From NCBI GenBank assembly GCA_021907015.1, contig CP091064.1:2790001-2854000 (forward strand): DNA of 64,000 bases. Direction: 5' to 3'. This document shows, in pieces, positions 11,918 to 26,137 of this stretch. This DNA comes from Pectobacterium sp. PL152. GTDB taxonomy: Bacteria; Pseudomonadota; Gammaproteobacteria; Enterobacterales; Enterobacteriaceae. The notes beneath the pieces were generated by a model. It ran no database searches. It was not told the DNA's origin and saw only the letters and a list, made by a program, of their open reading frames with translations. Numbering within the stretch: the stretch's first letter is position 1; every line of letters begins with the position of its first letter. The translations under genes and the position numbers were made by a program.

Positions 11918-12604
11918 ATGTCGGTTAAAAGTTTAAGCAGAGGGGCGTTTTCGCCCCTTTTGCTTTTACGACGTTTGTGTGGAGCAGGCCTCGTGCTGAC
12001 TGCCGTGGTGGCCTGTAGTAGCCGCACCGCACCGCCGGAGTTTTTCGCCAGCGGTTACGTTGCCGATCGCGGTATCGTGCGTTTGTGGCGTAAAGACGAT
12101 GCGCAGAATACGACGGCGCTGACCACCGTGTTCAACCCGCTTCAGGGCAACGGCCTGGTGGTGACTCGCTATACGTTCCAGCAGGACAAGCTACGCGAGA
12201 TACAGCGTAATCAGCTTGGAACGCAAAAAGAAGATATGCGTTTGCGCTTTGCAGAAGATGGAACCGTCAGCTTTATGCAGCGGCAACTTGCCGAAAGACG
12301 TGAATCGGTTTCTGATGATGATGTCGCGCTCTACCAGTTTGATGCTAAGCGCATGCTGGAGTTGAGCGATGTCCTGCGTGCAGGCAAGGTGACGCTAAAG
12401 CAAGGGAAATGGCTGGAAGGGCAGGTGCAGTCTTGTGACGGTACGGTAGTTCGCCCTGATTTTGACAATGATTCGCGTGAATGGATCGCGGAGCAAAAAA
12501 TGCATGCAACGCGTCCGCTAAATGTCGCATGGCTGGAAGCGCCGGAAGGGACGCAGTTATTGCTGGTGGTGGAGGATGATGTCTGCCAGTGGGAACCTAA
12601 GTAG
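11918..12604 (+). CDS. yjaH: YjaH-like lipoprotein (DUF1481)
   Basis: A 228-aa predicted outer- or inner-membrane lipoprotein. After an N-terminal hydrophobic stretch (LCGAGLVLTAVVA) comes a lipobox Cys followed by SSRTAPPEFFASGYVADRG, the start of the DUF1481 domain. Function is unknown. The ATG at 11918 starts only five bases after the hupA stop and lacks a good ribosome site; a later non-ATG start is possible because the hupA terminator occupies codons 8-15. Same position as in E. coli. Confidence 0.8.
   Translation: MSVKSLSRGAFSPLLLLRRLCGAGLVLTAVVACSSRTAPPEFFASGYVADRGIVRLWRKDDAQNTTALTTVFNPLQGNGLVVTRYTFQQDKLREIQRNQLGTQKEDMRLRFAEDGTVSFMQRQLAERRESVSDDDVALYQFDAKRMLELSDVLRAGKVTLKQGKWLEGQVQSCDGTVVRPDFDNDSREWIAEQKMHATRPLNVAWLEAPEGTQLLLVVEDDVCQWEPK
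11941..11961 (+). terminator. Rho-independent terminator of hupA
   Basis: AGGGGCG-TTTT-CGCCCCTTTT is a compact GC-rich hairpin with a T-tract, 28 bases after the hupA stop. It lies inside the annotated 5' end of yjaH. Confidence 0.85.
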
Positions 12605-12618
12605 CCATTAGCTATAAA

Positions 12619-12641
12619 AAACCCGGATTTCTCCGGGCTTC
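12619..12641. terminator. Terminator between yjaH and purD
   Basis: CCCGGA and TCCGGG form a stem with flanking A and T residues (AAAAAACCCGG to CCGGGCTT). It lies between convergent yjaH and purD and may work in both directions. Confidence 0.6.
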
Positions 12642-12679
12642 AGTATTGATCAGACAATCAGTTATCAGAGCATCGCCTA

Positions 12680-13966
12680 TCAGGCTTGCTCGCGCTCAAT
12701 AGCACGGTAGCCGATGTCTTTTCGACAGAATACCCCTTGCCACTGAATACCCGCTGCGATTTCATAAGCGCGTTGCTGCGCTTCAGCCACGGTATTGCCC
12801 AGTGCGGTGACGCACAGTACACGGCCGCCGTTGGTAACAACATTAATACCGTTCAGCTTGGTACCAGCATGGAAAACCTTGCCATCTTCGGCATCCTGCT
12901 GTGGTAAACCGGAAATCACATCACCCGTGTTGTAGTCAGCCGGGTAGCCGCCTGCGGCCAATACCACACCCAGAGACGGACGTTCATCCCAGACGGAATC
13001 TTTCTGATCCAGCGTGCCGTCACAGGCTGCCAGACACAGTTCCACCAGATCGGAACGCAGACGCAACATAATTGGCTGTGTTTCTGGATCGCCAAAGCGG
13101 CAGTTGAATTCGATCACTTTTGGCTGACCATCGGCAGAAATCATCAGACCGGCATACAGGAAACCGACGTAGGTATTTCCCTCTGCAGCCATGCCGTTGA
13201 CGGTCGGCCAAATCACCTGATCCATCACGCGCTGGTGGATTTCATCGGTCACGACCGGAGCTGGCGAATAAGCGCCCATACCACCAGTATTCGGGCCCGT
13301 ATCTTTATCCCCAACGCGTTTATGATCCTGACTGGTTGCCATCGGTAGCACATTCTTGCCATCCACCATCACGATGAAGCTGGCTTCTTCGCCATCAAGG
13401 AATTCTTCCACCACGATACGGTGTCCGGCATCGCCGAATGCATTGCCCGCCAGCATGTCCTGAATGGCGTTTTCTGCTTCCTGCAACGTCATGGCGACAA
13501 TGACACCTTTACCTGCGGCTAATCCATCTGCCTTGATGACGATAGGCGCACCTTTGCTGCGTACATAGGCCAGCGCGGGTTCAACTTCAGTGAAGTTCTG
13601 GTATTCCGCTGTCGGGATGCTGTGGCGTGCCAGAAAATCTTTAGTGAAGGCTTTAGAACCTTCCAGCTGTGCTGCGCCCTGTGTTGGGCCAAAGATTTTT
13701 AGACCTGCACTCTGAAATGCATCAACAACGCCGAGAACTAACGGTGTTTCAGGGCCAACGATGGTTAAATCGATGTGGTTTTCTTGCGCAAAAGCGACGA
13801 GTGCTGGAATATCGGTTGCGGCGATATCGACGTTGGTCAGCGCTGGCTCAAGTGCAGTGCCCGCATTTCCCGGTGCGACATAAACGTGTTTTGCCAGCGG
13901 TGACTGTGCAGCTTTCCAGGCCAGCGCGTGCTCGCGTCCGCCATTACCAATTACTAAAATGTTCAT
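12680..13966 (-). CDS. purD: Phosphoribosylamine-glycine ligase PurD (GARS)
   Basis: PurD makes glycinamide ribonucleotide, the second step of purine synthesis. The 428-aa ATP-grasp enzyme begins MNILVIGNGGREHALAWK and shows IKADGLAAGKGVIVA, QDHKRVGDKDTGPNTGGMGAYSP and FNCRFGDPETQ. It follows purH by 17 bases in the purHD operon. Confidence 0.97.
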   Translation of the reverse strand: MNILVIGNGGREHALAWKAAQSPLAKHVYVAPGNAGTALEPALTNVDIAATDIPALVAFAQENHIDLTIVGPETPLVLGVVDAFQSAGLKIFGPTQGAAQLEGSKAFTKDFLARHSIPTAEYQNFTEVEPALAYVRSKGAPIVIKADGLAAGKGVIVAMTLQEAENAIQDMLAGNAFGDAGHRIVVEEFLDGEEASFIVMVDGKNVLPMATSQDHKRVGDKDTGPNTGGMGAYSPAPVVTDEIHQRVMDQVIWPTVNGMAAEGNTYVGFLYAGLMISADGQPKVIEFNCRFGDPETQPIMLRLRSDLVELCLAACDGTLDQKDSVWDERPSLGVVLAAGGYPADYNTGDVISGLPQQDAEDGKVFHAGTKLNGINVVTNGGRVLCVTALGNTVAEAQQRAYEIAAGIQWQGVFCRKDIGYRAIEREQA

Positions 13967-13983
13967 TTCGGTCAGCTCCAGAA

Positions 13984-15573
13984 TTAATGGCGGAAGTGGC
14001 GCATGTCGGTAAAGATCATCGCAATGCCGTGTTCGTTGGCGGCGGCAATGACTTCATCATCGCGAATGGACCCACCTGGTTGGATCACGCAGGTAATGCC
14101 AACGGCCGCAGCGGCATCAATGCCATCACGGAATGGGAAGAACGCATCGGAGGCCATAGCGGAACCTTTTACTTCCAGCCCTTCATCGCTCGCTTTGATA
14201 CCCGCGATTTTCGCTGAGTAAACGCGGCTCATCTGGCCGGCGCCTATCCCGATGGTCATGTTGTCGCGTGCGTACACAATCGCATTGGATTTAACGAACT
14301 TAGCCACTTTCCAGCAGAAAAGGGCATCACGTAATTCCTGTTCGCTCGGCTGGCGCTCGGTGACGACACGCAATTGAGAGGCATCGACCATGCCCAGATC
14401 GCGATCCTGTACCAGCAAACCACCGTTGACGCGTTTGAAGTCCAGCCCAGGAACGCGTTGTTGCCAACTGCCGCTGGTCAGGACGCGTACGTTTTGTTTG
14501 GCAGCGGTCACCTTCAATGCGGCCTCGCTGGCAGATGGCGCAATAATGACTTCGACAAACTGACGGCTGATAATAGCCTGCGCCGTTTCTTCATCTAGCT
14601 CACGGTTGAAAGCGATAATGCCGCCGAATGCGGATGTTGGGTCGGTTTTATAAGCGCGTTCGTAGGCATCGAGAATTGAGCCGCCAATGGCGACGCCGCA
14701 CGGATTCGCATGCTTAACGATAACGCAGGCCGGCTCGGCAAATTCTTTCACACATTCCAGCGCCGCATCGGTATCGGCGATGTTGTTATAAGACAGCGCT
14801 TTGCCTTGTAACTGTGTCGAGGTGGCGACAGAGGCCTCGTGAATATTCTCTTCTATATAGAAGGCAGCTTGCTGATGGCTGTTCTCGCCATAGCGCATGT
14901 CCTGCTTTTTGATGTAGTTCAGGTTCAACGTGCGTGGGAAGTTACCCGATGGTTTATCGGTTTCACCGTGGTAAGGCGGAACCAGTGCGCCAAAGTAATT
15001 GGCAATCATGCTGTCGTACGCGGCAGTATGTTCAAAAGCTTTGATGGCTAAATCGAAACGGGTTTCGTAGGTCAATGAACCTTCGTTGGCGTCGATTTCA
15101 TTAATAATGGCGCTGTAGTCGCTGCTCTTGACCACAATAGCCACATCTTTATGGTTCTTGGCGGCGGAGCGAACCATCGTCGGGCCGCCGATATCGATAT
15201 TCTCAACTGCATCTTCTAATGTGCAGTTGTCACGTGCAACGGTCTGGGCAAACGGATACAGATTCACAACGACGATATCAATCGGCTTGATGTCGTGCTG
15301 CGCCATGATCGCATCATCTTGATCGCGTCGTCCCAGAATGCCGCCGTGTACTTTCGGGTGCAGAGTCTTTACACGCCCATCCATCATTTCCGGGAAGCCG
15401 GTGTAGTCAGAGACTTCAGTCACTGCTAAGCCAGCATCAGCCAGCAAACGGGCGGTTCCTCCGGTTGAAAGGAGCTCGACGCCACGGTGGGACAGAGCTT
15501 GAGCAAATTCGACAATACCTGCTTTGTCAGAAACGCTGAGCAGAGCGCGGCGAATTGGACGGCGTTGTTGCAT
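13984..15573 (-). CDS. purH: Bifunctional AICAR transformylase / IMP cyclohydrolase PurH
   Basis: PurH performs the last two steps to IMP. The N-terminal IMP cyclohydrolase domain starts [24 protein letters not shown] and has [13 protein letters not shown]. The C-terminal transformylase domain has KHANPCGVA and SDAFFPFRD. The ATG at 15573 gives 529 aa, the family length; the frame stays open for 86 codons upstream but these do not resemble PurH. A PurR-like operator lies about 144 bases upstream. Confidence 0.96.
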   Translation of the reverse strand: MQQRRPIRRALLSVSDKAGIVEFAQALSHRGVELLSTGGTARLLADAGLAVTEVSDYTGFPEMMDGRVKTLHPKVHGGILGRRDQDDAIMAQHDIKPIDIVVVNLYPFAQTVARDNCTLEDAVENIDIGGPTMVRSAAKNHKDVAIVVKSSDYSAIINEIDANEGSLTYETRFDLAIKAFEHTAAYDSMIANYFGALVPPYHGETDKPSGNFPRTLNLNYIKKQDMRYGENSHQQAAFYIEENIHEASVATSTQLQGKALSYNNIADTDAALECVKEFAEPACVIVKHANPCGVAIGGSILDAYERAYKTDPTSAFGGIIAFNRELDEETAQAIISRQFVEVIIAPSASEAALKVTAAKQNVRVLTSGSWQQRVPGLDFKRVNGGLLVQDRDLGMVDASQLRVVTERQPSEQELRDALFCWKVAKFVKSNAIVYARDNMTIGIGAGQMSRVYSAKIAGIKASDEGLEVKGSAMASDAFFPFRDGIDAAAAVGITCVIQPGGSIRDDEVIAAANEHGIAMIFTDMRHFRH

Positions 15574-15710
15574 GATGATGTTATCCCCTGAATTTGGGTA
15601 GTCAGTAAAGAACGGTATGTGAATATCGTCTTTGTCAGAGCAATAATTGCGGAATAAAGAGAAATATTCAGTTAGCGTTCGCAAAAATACGACGATTTTG
15701 AACGGGGTGA

Positions 15711-15732
15711 ATTGTAGCGAAAACGTTTGCGT
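15711..15732 (-). promoter_or_regulatory. PurR operator and -10 of purHD
   Basis: On the minus strand ACGCAAACGTTTTCGC (15717-15732) matches 14 of 16 positions of the PurR palindrome ACGCAAACGTTTGCGT. It abuts a TACAAT -10-like hexamer (15711-15716). PurR with hypoxanthine or guanine would repress purHD from here. Confidence 0.8.
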
Positions 15733-15849
15733 GATGCTCGTCAATTTTTGAGTAGAATGCTTTCTGTGGATAAGTTTGTGCAAAAAAAGGTATAAGGCGG
15801 GGTTTTGCTGTGGAATGCAGCAAACAGTCATTTTTCTTTAAAATACCTA

Positions 15850-15877
15850 TTGCGACAGGTCGAGAAGTCCCTATAAT
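15850..15877 (+). promoter_or_regulatory. rRNA operon promoter P1
   Basis: TTGCGA (15850-15855), 16-base spacer, TATAAT (15872-15877), then a GC-rich discriminator GCGCCTCC typical of stringently controlled rRNA promoters. An A/T-rich UP-element-like stretch precedes it. Confidence 0.85.
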
Positions 15878-15950
15878 GCGCCTCCATCGACACGGCGCTG
15901 TGACACACAACCAGGTCGGTAAAGAAAGAGAAAACGCTTTAAAATAAGCG

Positions 15951-15978
15951 TTGACTCTGAAGGTGAAAAGCGTAATAT
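15951..15978 (+). promoter_or_regulatory. rRNA operon promoter P2
   Basis: TTGACT (15951-15956), 16-base spacer, TAATAT (15973-15978), about 100 bases downstream of P1, as in enterobacterial rrn operons. Confidence 0.8.
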
Positions 15979-16014
15979 ACGCCACCTCGCGAAGTGGTTA
16001 AGACCACAACGCAC

Positions 16015-16026
16015 TGCTCTTTAACA
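16015..16026 (+). promoter_or_regulatory. rrn leader boxA antitermination site
   Basis: TGCTCTTTAACA matches the boxA sequence bound by NusB-NusE to protect rRNA transcription from Rho. Confidence 0.85.
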
Positions 16027-16176
16027 ATTTAATCAGACAATCTGTGTGGGCACTCACAAGACCGTATCTTAACGATATAAAAAGTCTTGAAGAGTGAACA
16101 ACAGTAAATTCATTACGAATAAACAGTTTTAATTCTTTGAGCATCGCTGACGAGTTCAGCAAATCAAACAAATCTT

Positions 16177-17718
<1,542 letters not shown>

Positions 17719-17791
17719 CCAAGAAGATGTGTGTTAAGTGAAGTGCTCACACAGATTGTCTGATGAAAATAACGAGCAGAAATACCTTAAT

Positions 17792-17868
<77 letters not shown>

Positions 17869-17910
17869 ACTCTTCCGTGAGTGGTATGTAAGGTATCTGT
17901 AAGCAACGAT

Positions 17911-17986
17911 GGGGCTATAGCTCAGCTGGGAGAGCGCCTGCTTTGCACGCAGGAGGTCTGCGGTTCGATCCCGCATAGCTCCACCA
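17911..17986 (+). tRNA. tRNA-Ala (TGC)
   Basis: A 76-base cloverleaf following tRNA-Ile, with GGGGCTA acceptor, anticodon TGC in CTTTGCACG, T-loop GTTCGATCC and encoded CCA. Confidence 0.97.
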
Positions 17987-18034
17987 TTAAAAAGACTTCA
18001 GAGCGTATTGGAAACAGTATGCTGCGAAGTATTT

Positions 18035-18046
18035 TGCTCTTTAACA
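18035..18046 (+). promoter_or_regulatory. Spacer boxA before 23S rRNA
   Basis: A second TGCTCTTTAACA copy in the 16S-23S spacer, as expected for rrn antitermination. Confidence 0.8.
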
Positions 18047-18185
18047 ATCTGGAACAAGCTGAAAATTGAAACATGACAGCTGAACGTACGTGGTGCCTGC
18101 GGGTATTCATGACGAATCAGTCTGTCAATGAGTCTCTCAAATAATCGCAGCGCGATGATGAATCAAAAACATCTTCGGGTTGTGA

Positions 18186-21092
<2,907 letters not shown>

Positions 21093-21231
21093 ACAACACC
21101 GAAGGTGTTTTGTGGGTGACGAAAGACTCATAGAGAACGATATTCAGCTTGTTTTAGGATTGGTTCTGATGGTTACGGAGATGACAGAGAAATAGGGTCA
21201 TGTTAAGTAACGGTTGGAATGAAACAGAATT

Positions 21232-21349
21232 TGCCTGGCGGCGATAGCGCGGTGGTCCCACCTGACCCCATGCCGAACTCAGAAGTGAAACGCCGTAGCG
21301 CCGATGGTAGTGTGGGGCTTCCCCATGAGAGTAGGGAACTGCCAGGCAT
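21232..21349 (+). rRNA. rrf: 5S ribosomal RNA (118 bases, two short)
   Basis: Begins TGCCTGGCGGCGATAGCGCG and ends ACTGCCAGGCAT. The 3' half reads CCCCATGAGAGTAGG, where E. coli has CCCCATGCGAGAGTAGG, so two bases are absent near loop E. Ends and remaining helices are normal. Either a divergent copy or a sequence error. Confidence 0.93.
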
Positions 21350-21360
21350 CAAACAAGTGG

Positions 21361-21389
21361 AAAGCCCCTGTCGGAAGACAGGGGCTTTT
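21361..21389 (+). terminator. rrn operon terminator
   Basis: AAAGCCCCTGTC-GGAA-GACAGGGGCTTTT: a 12-bp stem with T-tract 12 bases after the 5S end. Nothing further is recognised in 21390-21631. Confidence 0.95.
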
Positions 21390-21631
21390 GCTGTGTGCGT
21401 TGCGGAGAGTGCTGTATATATATCCGCTGTCTGCCAGCAGTTCGTATGACAGACACGGTGAATGGATGGTTGTTGAGGATGCAGAAGTCTATTTGTTACC
21501 AGCGACTATTCATGGCTTAGTGTGAAAGCTGCCTACCTGATGCCACCCGTAATCAATGAAGCTTAGTGAGAGCTATTTACTGGTGCTATCGGGGGAAAGC
21601 CTGCGTGGATACGCAGGCTGATTGTTCTGGA

Positions 21632-22392
21632 TTAGTGCAGAATTTGTGAGAGAAATGCCTGAGTACGTTCTGAGCGAGGGTTGGAAAAGAAGGTATCCGG
21701 CGGTGCTTGTTCCACGATCTCACCCTGATCCATAAAGATCACTCGGTCAGCGACAGTTTTTGCAAACCCCATCTCGTGCGTTACGCATAGCATCGTCATC
21801 CCGTCCTGCGCCAGCCCAAGCATAGTATCGAGTACCTCTTTCACCATTTCAGGATCCAACGCGGACGTCGGTTCGTCGAACAACATAATCTTGGGCTTCA
21901 TGCACAGTGAACGGGCGATGGTACACGTTGCTGCTGGCCTCCAGACAGCTGACCTGGGAATTTATGGGCATGGGCGGCGATACGCACGCGTTCCAGATAG
22001 TGCATTGCCAGCTCTTCCGCTTCTTTTTTTGGCATGTGGCGTACCCAGCATGGTGCCAGCGTGCAGTTCTGCAATACGGTTAAGTGTGGGAACAAATTGA
22101 AGTGCTGGAAAACCATACCAACTTCAGTACGAATTTTCTCGATGTTGCGCAAATCATTATTTAATTCGATCCCATCAACAACAATTCGCCCTTGCTGATG
22201 CTCTTCGAGATGATTAATACAGCGTATGGTGGTTGACTTCCCTGAGCCGGAGGGGCCGCACAGCACAATGCGTTCCCCCTGTCTGACCTGCAAATTAATG
22301 TCTTTAAGCACATGAAATTGCCCGTACCACTTATTCACATTTTCTAAGGTAATCATGTGATCGGTTGATTGAGTTAATGCAGTCTGATTCAT
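21632..22392 (-). pseudogene. yhdZ: Amino-acid ABC transporter ATPase YhdZ (frame broken as sequenced)
   Basis: ATPase of a polar amino-acid importer. The N-terminal part has Walker A CGPSGSGKST, the Q-loop FQHFNLFPHL and the signature LSGGQQQRV. The frame then breaks, and Walker B ([14 protein letters not shown]) and the H-loop (CVTHEMGF) are in another frame. Restoring one base at about 21921 rebuilds [17 protein letters not shown] and gives ~253 aa. This lesion is not in a long homopolymer. It is the last gene of yhdWXYZ, with 8 bases between it and yhdY. Probably functional if the sequence is corrected. Confidence 0.85.
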
Positions 22393-22400
22393 GGATGGCC

Positions 22401-23495
22401 TCAGTGTGACTTGTGTCCGGTGTTAAAACGACTTTCCAGATGTTGGCTATAGCGCGACATGCTGAAACAGAAAATCCAGTAGACCATAGCGGCGAAGACA
22501 TAGCCTTCCGTCGACATCCCCAGCCAGGTGGGGTCAACCGTTGCCTGTTGGATGCTGCTGAAGAGATCGAAAAGGCCGATGATGATCACCAGACTCGTGT
22601 CTTTAAAGAGCGAAATAATGGTATTCACCAGGCCTGGGATAACCATTTTCAGCGCTTGTGGGAGAATGACCAGCCCCTGCATACGCCAATAGCCTAAGCC
22701 CAGAGATTCAGCGGCTTCATACTGTCCTTTAGGTAGCGCCTGTAAGCCACCGCGAACGACCTCAGCGACATAGGCGGACTGGAATAAAATAACGCCGACT
22801 AGCGCCCTCAGCAGTTTGTCGATCGTGGTGCCTTCCGTTAAAAACAGTGGCAGCATCACGGATGACATAAAAAGTACGGTGATGAGCGGTACGCCGCGCC
22901 AGAACTCGATGAAGACAACGGAAAGCATACGAACGATCGGCAGCGTGGAACGTCGCCCTAATGCGAGCAAGATGCCAAGCGGTAACGCTCCGGCGATACC
23001 CACCGCGGCGATAATCAGTGTTAACGTTAATCCGCCCCACTGATAGGTTTCCACTCGGCTGAGCCCGCCAAAACCGCCATAAAGCAACCACCAGGCAATG
23101 AGCGGATACGCCACTGCCCAGACTGCAATATAGCGTCCACGATAGGGAATGCTTTTCAGGAACATCGGCAGGATACTCAGCAACCCGATGGCGAGCGCAA
23201 AGTTGATGCGCCAGACTTCCGCCGCCGGGTACAGGCCATACATGAAATGCCCAAATCTGGCATGAATGAAGACCCAGCAGGCCCCCTCACGCGTACAGTC
23301 ATTACGGGTGGTGCCAATCCAGTTAGCCTGAAAGATCGCCCAGTTGAGCAGCGGCGGTATGGCAACCCACAAGAGCCAGAGGCAAAACAGCGTTAACAGG
23401 CTATTGCTGATACTGGAGAAGAGATTACGCCGTGCCCACTGCATCGCTCTGAACAGAGAAGACTGACGGCCTTGCGTATAATGGTTCATCGTCAT
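22401..23495 (-). CDS. yhdY: Amino-acid ABC transporter permease YhdY
   Basis: Inner-membrane permease of the general L-amino-acid (Aap-type) transporter, 364 aa with about eight hydrophobic segments. The HisM-family coupling loop is visible as EAAESLGLGYWRMQGLVILPQALK. Two in-frame ATGs (23495 and 23489) are plausible; AGGACAC precedes the first. It lies 8 bases after yhdX and pairs with it as a heterodimer. Confidence 0.92.
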   Translation of the reverse strand: MTMNHYTQGRQSSLFRAMQWARRNLFSSISNSLLTLFCLWLLWVAIPPLLNWAIFQANWIGTTRNDCTREGACWVFIHARFGHFMYGLYPAAEVWRINFALAIGLLSILPMFLKSIPYRGRYIAVWAVAYPLIAWWLLYGGFGGLSRVETYQWGGLTLTLIIAAVGIAGALPLGILLALGRRSTLPIVRMLSVVFIEFWRGVPLITVLFMSSVMLPLFLTEGTTIDKLLRALVGVILFQSAYVAEVVRGGLQALPKGQYEAAESLGLGYWRMQGLVILPQALKMVIPGLVNTIISLFKDTSLVIIIGLFDLFSSIQQATVDPTWLGMSTEGYVFAAMVYWIFCFSMSRYSQHLESRFNTGHKSH

Positions 23496-23503
23496 GTGTC
23501 CTC

Positions 23504-24682
23504 TTAGCGTTCGACTAGCGCGATCTTGCGGTTATACAGGTTCATCAGCAGCGAGATCAGCAGACTGATAATGAGGTAGACCGACATGGTAATGGCGATG
23601 GTCTCAATGGCCTGACCGGTCTGGTTGAGCACCGTTCCTGCGAACAGCGACACCATATCGGGATAGCCAATCGCGGCAGCCAGCGAGGAGTTCTTCACGA
23701 TATTCAGATACTGGCTGGTCAGTGGCGGAATGATGACGCGTAGTGCCTGTGGGAGGATGACTTTGCGCAGCGTAACGGGATTCGGTAATCCGAGAGAGCG
23801 TGCCGCCTCGTGTTGACCGTGAGAAACCGATTGGATGCCTGAACGAATGATCTCGGCGATAAACGATGAGGTGTAGACCGACAGGGCGACGGTTAATGCC
23901 GCCAGTTCAGGGATAAGCACCATACCGCCGCGGAAATTAAAGCCTTTTAATTCCGGCATGTCCCAATGAAAGGCCGCGCCAAAAATAAGATGGCTGAGTG
24001 CACACAGCCCAAGCAGCAGGCCTAGCGCCAGCGGCCAGGTTCTGCGTGGCTGACCGGTTAACGCATGATAGCGCTGGTTACGCCGAAAAACGCTCCATGT
24101 TACGACCAACGTAATAATGAGAGAAAGAAAAAATGCCGCTGCACCGGGTCCCCATTCAGGAGAGGGCAGATAGAAGCCACGATTGCTGAGAAAGGCGACA
24201 TCAAAGGCGCTGATTGACTGACGCGGTCCCGGCAGATTTCGTAGTACGGCAAAATACCAGAAGAAGATCTGCAATAGCGGCGGGATATTACGGAATATCT
24301 CAATATAAACGTTAGATATTTTCCGTAATAGCCAGTTATCGGACAACCGGGCAAGGCCAACGGTAAAGCCGAGAATCGACGCAAACACGATACACAATGC
24401 CGAAACCAGTAACGTGTTGAATAGCCCAACAAGAAAAACGCGGGCGTAGGTGTCGCCTTGTTGATAGTCAATCAGGTGTTGGACGATGCCAAAGCCAGCG
24501 CTTTTATTCAGGAAATCGAAGCCAGAGGTGATGCCCCTCTGTGCCAGATTGGTCACGGTGTTGTGCAACAGGTAGGCTGCGACAGCCAATACCGCGATAA
24601 CAACGACAATTTGATACAGCCAGGCGCGCACCGCTGGATTAGTCAGTGATAAATCACCTTTTACGGTTGGGCGTTGTAGCAT
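23504..24682 (-). CDS. yhdX: Amino-acid ABC transporter permease YhdX
   Basis: A 392-aa inner-membrane permease (MLQRPTVKGDLSLTNPAVRAWLYQ start) with several membrane segments and the EAA loop EAARSLGLPNPVTLRKVILPQALR. It forms the channel with YhdY. The start at 24682, preceded by GAGG, gives the usual length; a longer in-frame extension lacks family similarity. Confidence 0.92.
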   Translation of the reverse strand: MLQRPTVKGDLSLTNPAVRAWLYQIVVVIAVLAVAAYLLHNTVTNLAQRGITSGFDFLNKSAGFGIVQHLIDYQQGDTYARVFLVGLFNTLLVSALCIVFASILGFTVGLARLSDNWLLRKISNVYIEIFRNIPPLLQIFFWYFAVLRNLPGPRQSISAFDVAFLSNRGFYLPSPEWGPGAAAFFLSLIITLVVTWSVFRRNQRYHALTGQPRRTWPLALGLLLGLCALSHLIFGAAFHWDMPELKGFNFRGGMVLIPELAALTVALSVYTSSFIAEIIRSGIQSVSHGQHEAARSLGLPNPVTLRKVILPQALRVIIPPLTSQYLNIVKNSSLAAAIGYPDMVSLFAGTVLNQTGQAIETIAITMSVYLIISLLISLLMNLYNRKIALVER

Positions 24683-24747
24683 GCTGGAACCTCGATACGG
24701 GGTACTGAGGGGCGCAGCAATACACTGCGCCCGGTTTTTTCTGATAA

Positions 24748-25773
24748 TTAACGTACCGCTGGCGCGTACTGGATCCCGCCTTTGTTCCACAGTTCGTTCA
24801 GGCCGCGCTTGATTTTCAACTCGCTGCCCATACCGACATTACGCTCGAAGATTTCGCCGTAGTTGCCGACCTGTTTGATGATTTTGAATGCCCAGTCGTT
24901 CGGTAATTTGAGATCTTTACCGTAGCTGCCTTCATGACCCAGCAGATGAGACATATCTGGCGTGGTGGGTTTTGCTGCCAGCTGGTCGACGTTTTTGGAG
25001 GTCACACCCATCTCTTCGGCATTCAGCATCGCGAACAGCGTCCAGCGGACGATCGAGAACCACTCTTCATCACCACGACGTACCACCGGGCCCAGCGGCT
25101 CTTTAGAGATGACTTCTGGCAGGACGATAAATTCGGTAGGTTTGCTCAGCTTGATACGCAGTGCGTACAGCTGTGACTGGTCTGATGCCAACGTATCGCA
25201 GCGGCCAGATTCCAGCGCTTTGGCACTTTCATCAGAGCGGTCGAATGTGACAGGCGTGTACTGCATCTTATGGGTTTTGAAGTAGTCAGCGACGTTCAGT
25301 TCAGTATCTGTACCCGCCTGAATACAAACGGTTGCGCCGTCCAGCTCTTTGGCGCTGGTTAAGCCTGCTTTGTTGTGCGTCAGGAAGCCAATGCCGTCGT
25401 AGTAGGTGACGCCGGTAAAGAGCATGCCCATGCCGCCGTCACGGGAGGAGGTCCAGGTCGTGTTGCGTGACAGCACGTCAACTTCGCCGGATTGCAGCGC
25501 AGTGAAGCGCTCTTTTGCCGTCAGCGGCGTATATTTAACTTTATTGGCATCGCCGAATACGGCGGCGGCAATGCCGCGGCACACGTCAACATCAATGCCG
25601 GAGTATTTGCCGCTGGCGTCTGCATAGGAAAAACCGGGCAAGCCATCGCTGATGCCGCATTGCACAAATCCTTTCTTCTGAATGGCGTCCAGCGTTGCAC
25701 CAGCATGGGCCTGATTGATTGCGGCAAAGAGTGACGCGCCAGCAACCAGAGTAGAAATCACTATTCTTTTCAT
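24748..25773 (-). CDS. yhdW: Periplasmic amino-acid-binding protein YhdW
   Basis: Substrate-binding protein of the YhdWXYZ (AapJQMP-like) importer. Start MKRIVISTLVAGASLFAAINQAHA is a Sec signal peptide cleaved near AHA-GATLD. The mature domain has the family segments CGISDGLPGFSYADASGKYSGIDVDVCR and RNTTWTSSRDG. A preceding ATG two codons upstream is possible; the TAGG spacing favours 25773. First gene of the four-gene operon; a 65-base gap precedes yhdX. Confidence 0.93.
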   Translation of the reverse strand: MKRIVISTLVAGASLFAAINQAHAGATLDAIQKKGFVQCGISDGLPGFSYADASGKYSGIDVDVCRGIAAAVFGDANKVKYTPLTAKERFTALQSGEVDVLSRNTTWTSSRDGGMGMLFTGVTYYDGIGFLTHNKAGLTSAKELDGATVCIQAGTDTELNVADYFKTHKMQYTPVTFDRSDESAKALESGRCDTLASDQSQLYALRIKLSKPTEFIVLPEVISKEPLGPVVRRGDEEWFSIVRWTLFAMLNAEEMGVTSKNVDQLAAKPTTPDMSHLLGHEGSYGKDLKLPNDWAFKIIKQVGNYGEIFERNVGMGSELKIKRGLNELWNKGGIQYAPAVR

Positions 25774-26137
25774 AATCATCCTAGCGTCTAGAGTTATTTG
25801 CTGTTTTTGAAGTACACAATAAAGGTGCACCCTACCTGTCTGTCGGGATGCCGACGTGAGCAGAGCGAAGCAAATAAAATGCCAATTCTCTATTCGATTG
25901 ATAACCAAGACGAAAATGAAGGGTTATTGATCTAAGTGGGTAATTCTAAATAGGTATGAGCGCACCGTGATAAATGCAAAGCGGGCAATGTGCTCTTTTT
26001 TGGTGCGTCAAAATGGAGAGCGCGAGATGCCTTCAGCCACTCTGCGCGTTTATCAGGGGTGGAGAACAGTGAGCAAGGCTGAGTGTTAAGTGGGAGTGCC
26101 ATCAGCCCAGCGGTGGCGTGGGTTGATGGCGGGAATG
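25774..26137. other. Intergenic region upstream of yhdW
   Basis: No gene recognised. It must contain the yhdW promoter. Near 26100-26130 an imperfect hairpin (CCATCA-CCCA paired with TGGG-TGATGG) lies just after the next gene's stop on the minus strand and may end its transcript. Confidence 0.4.
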
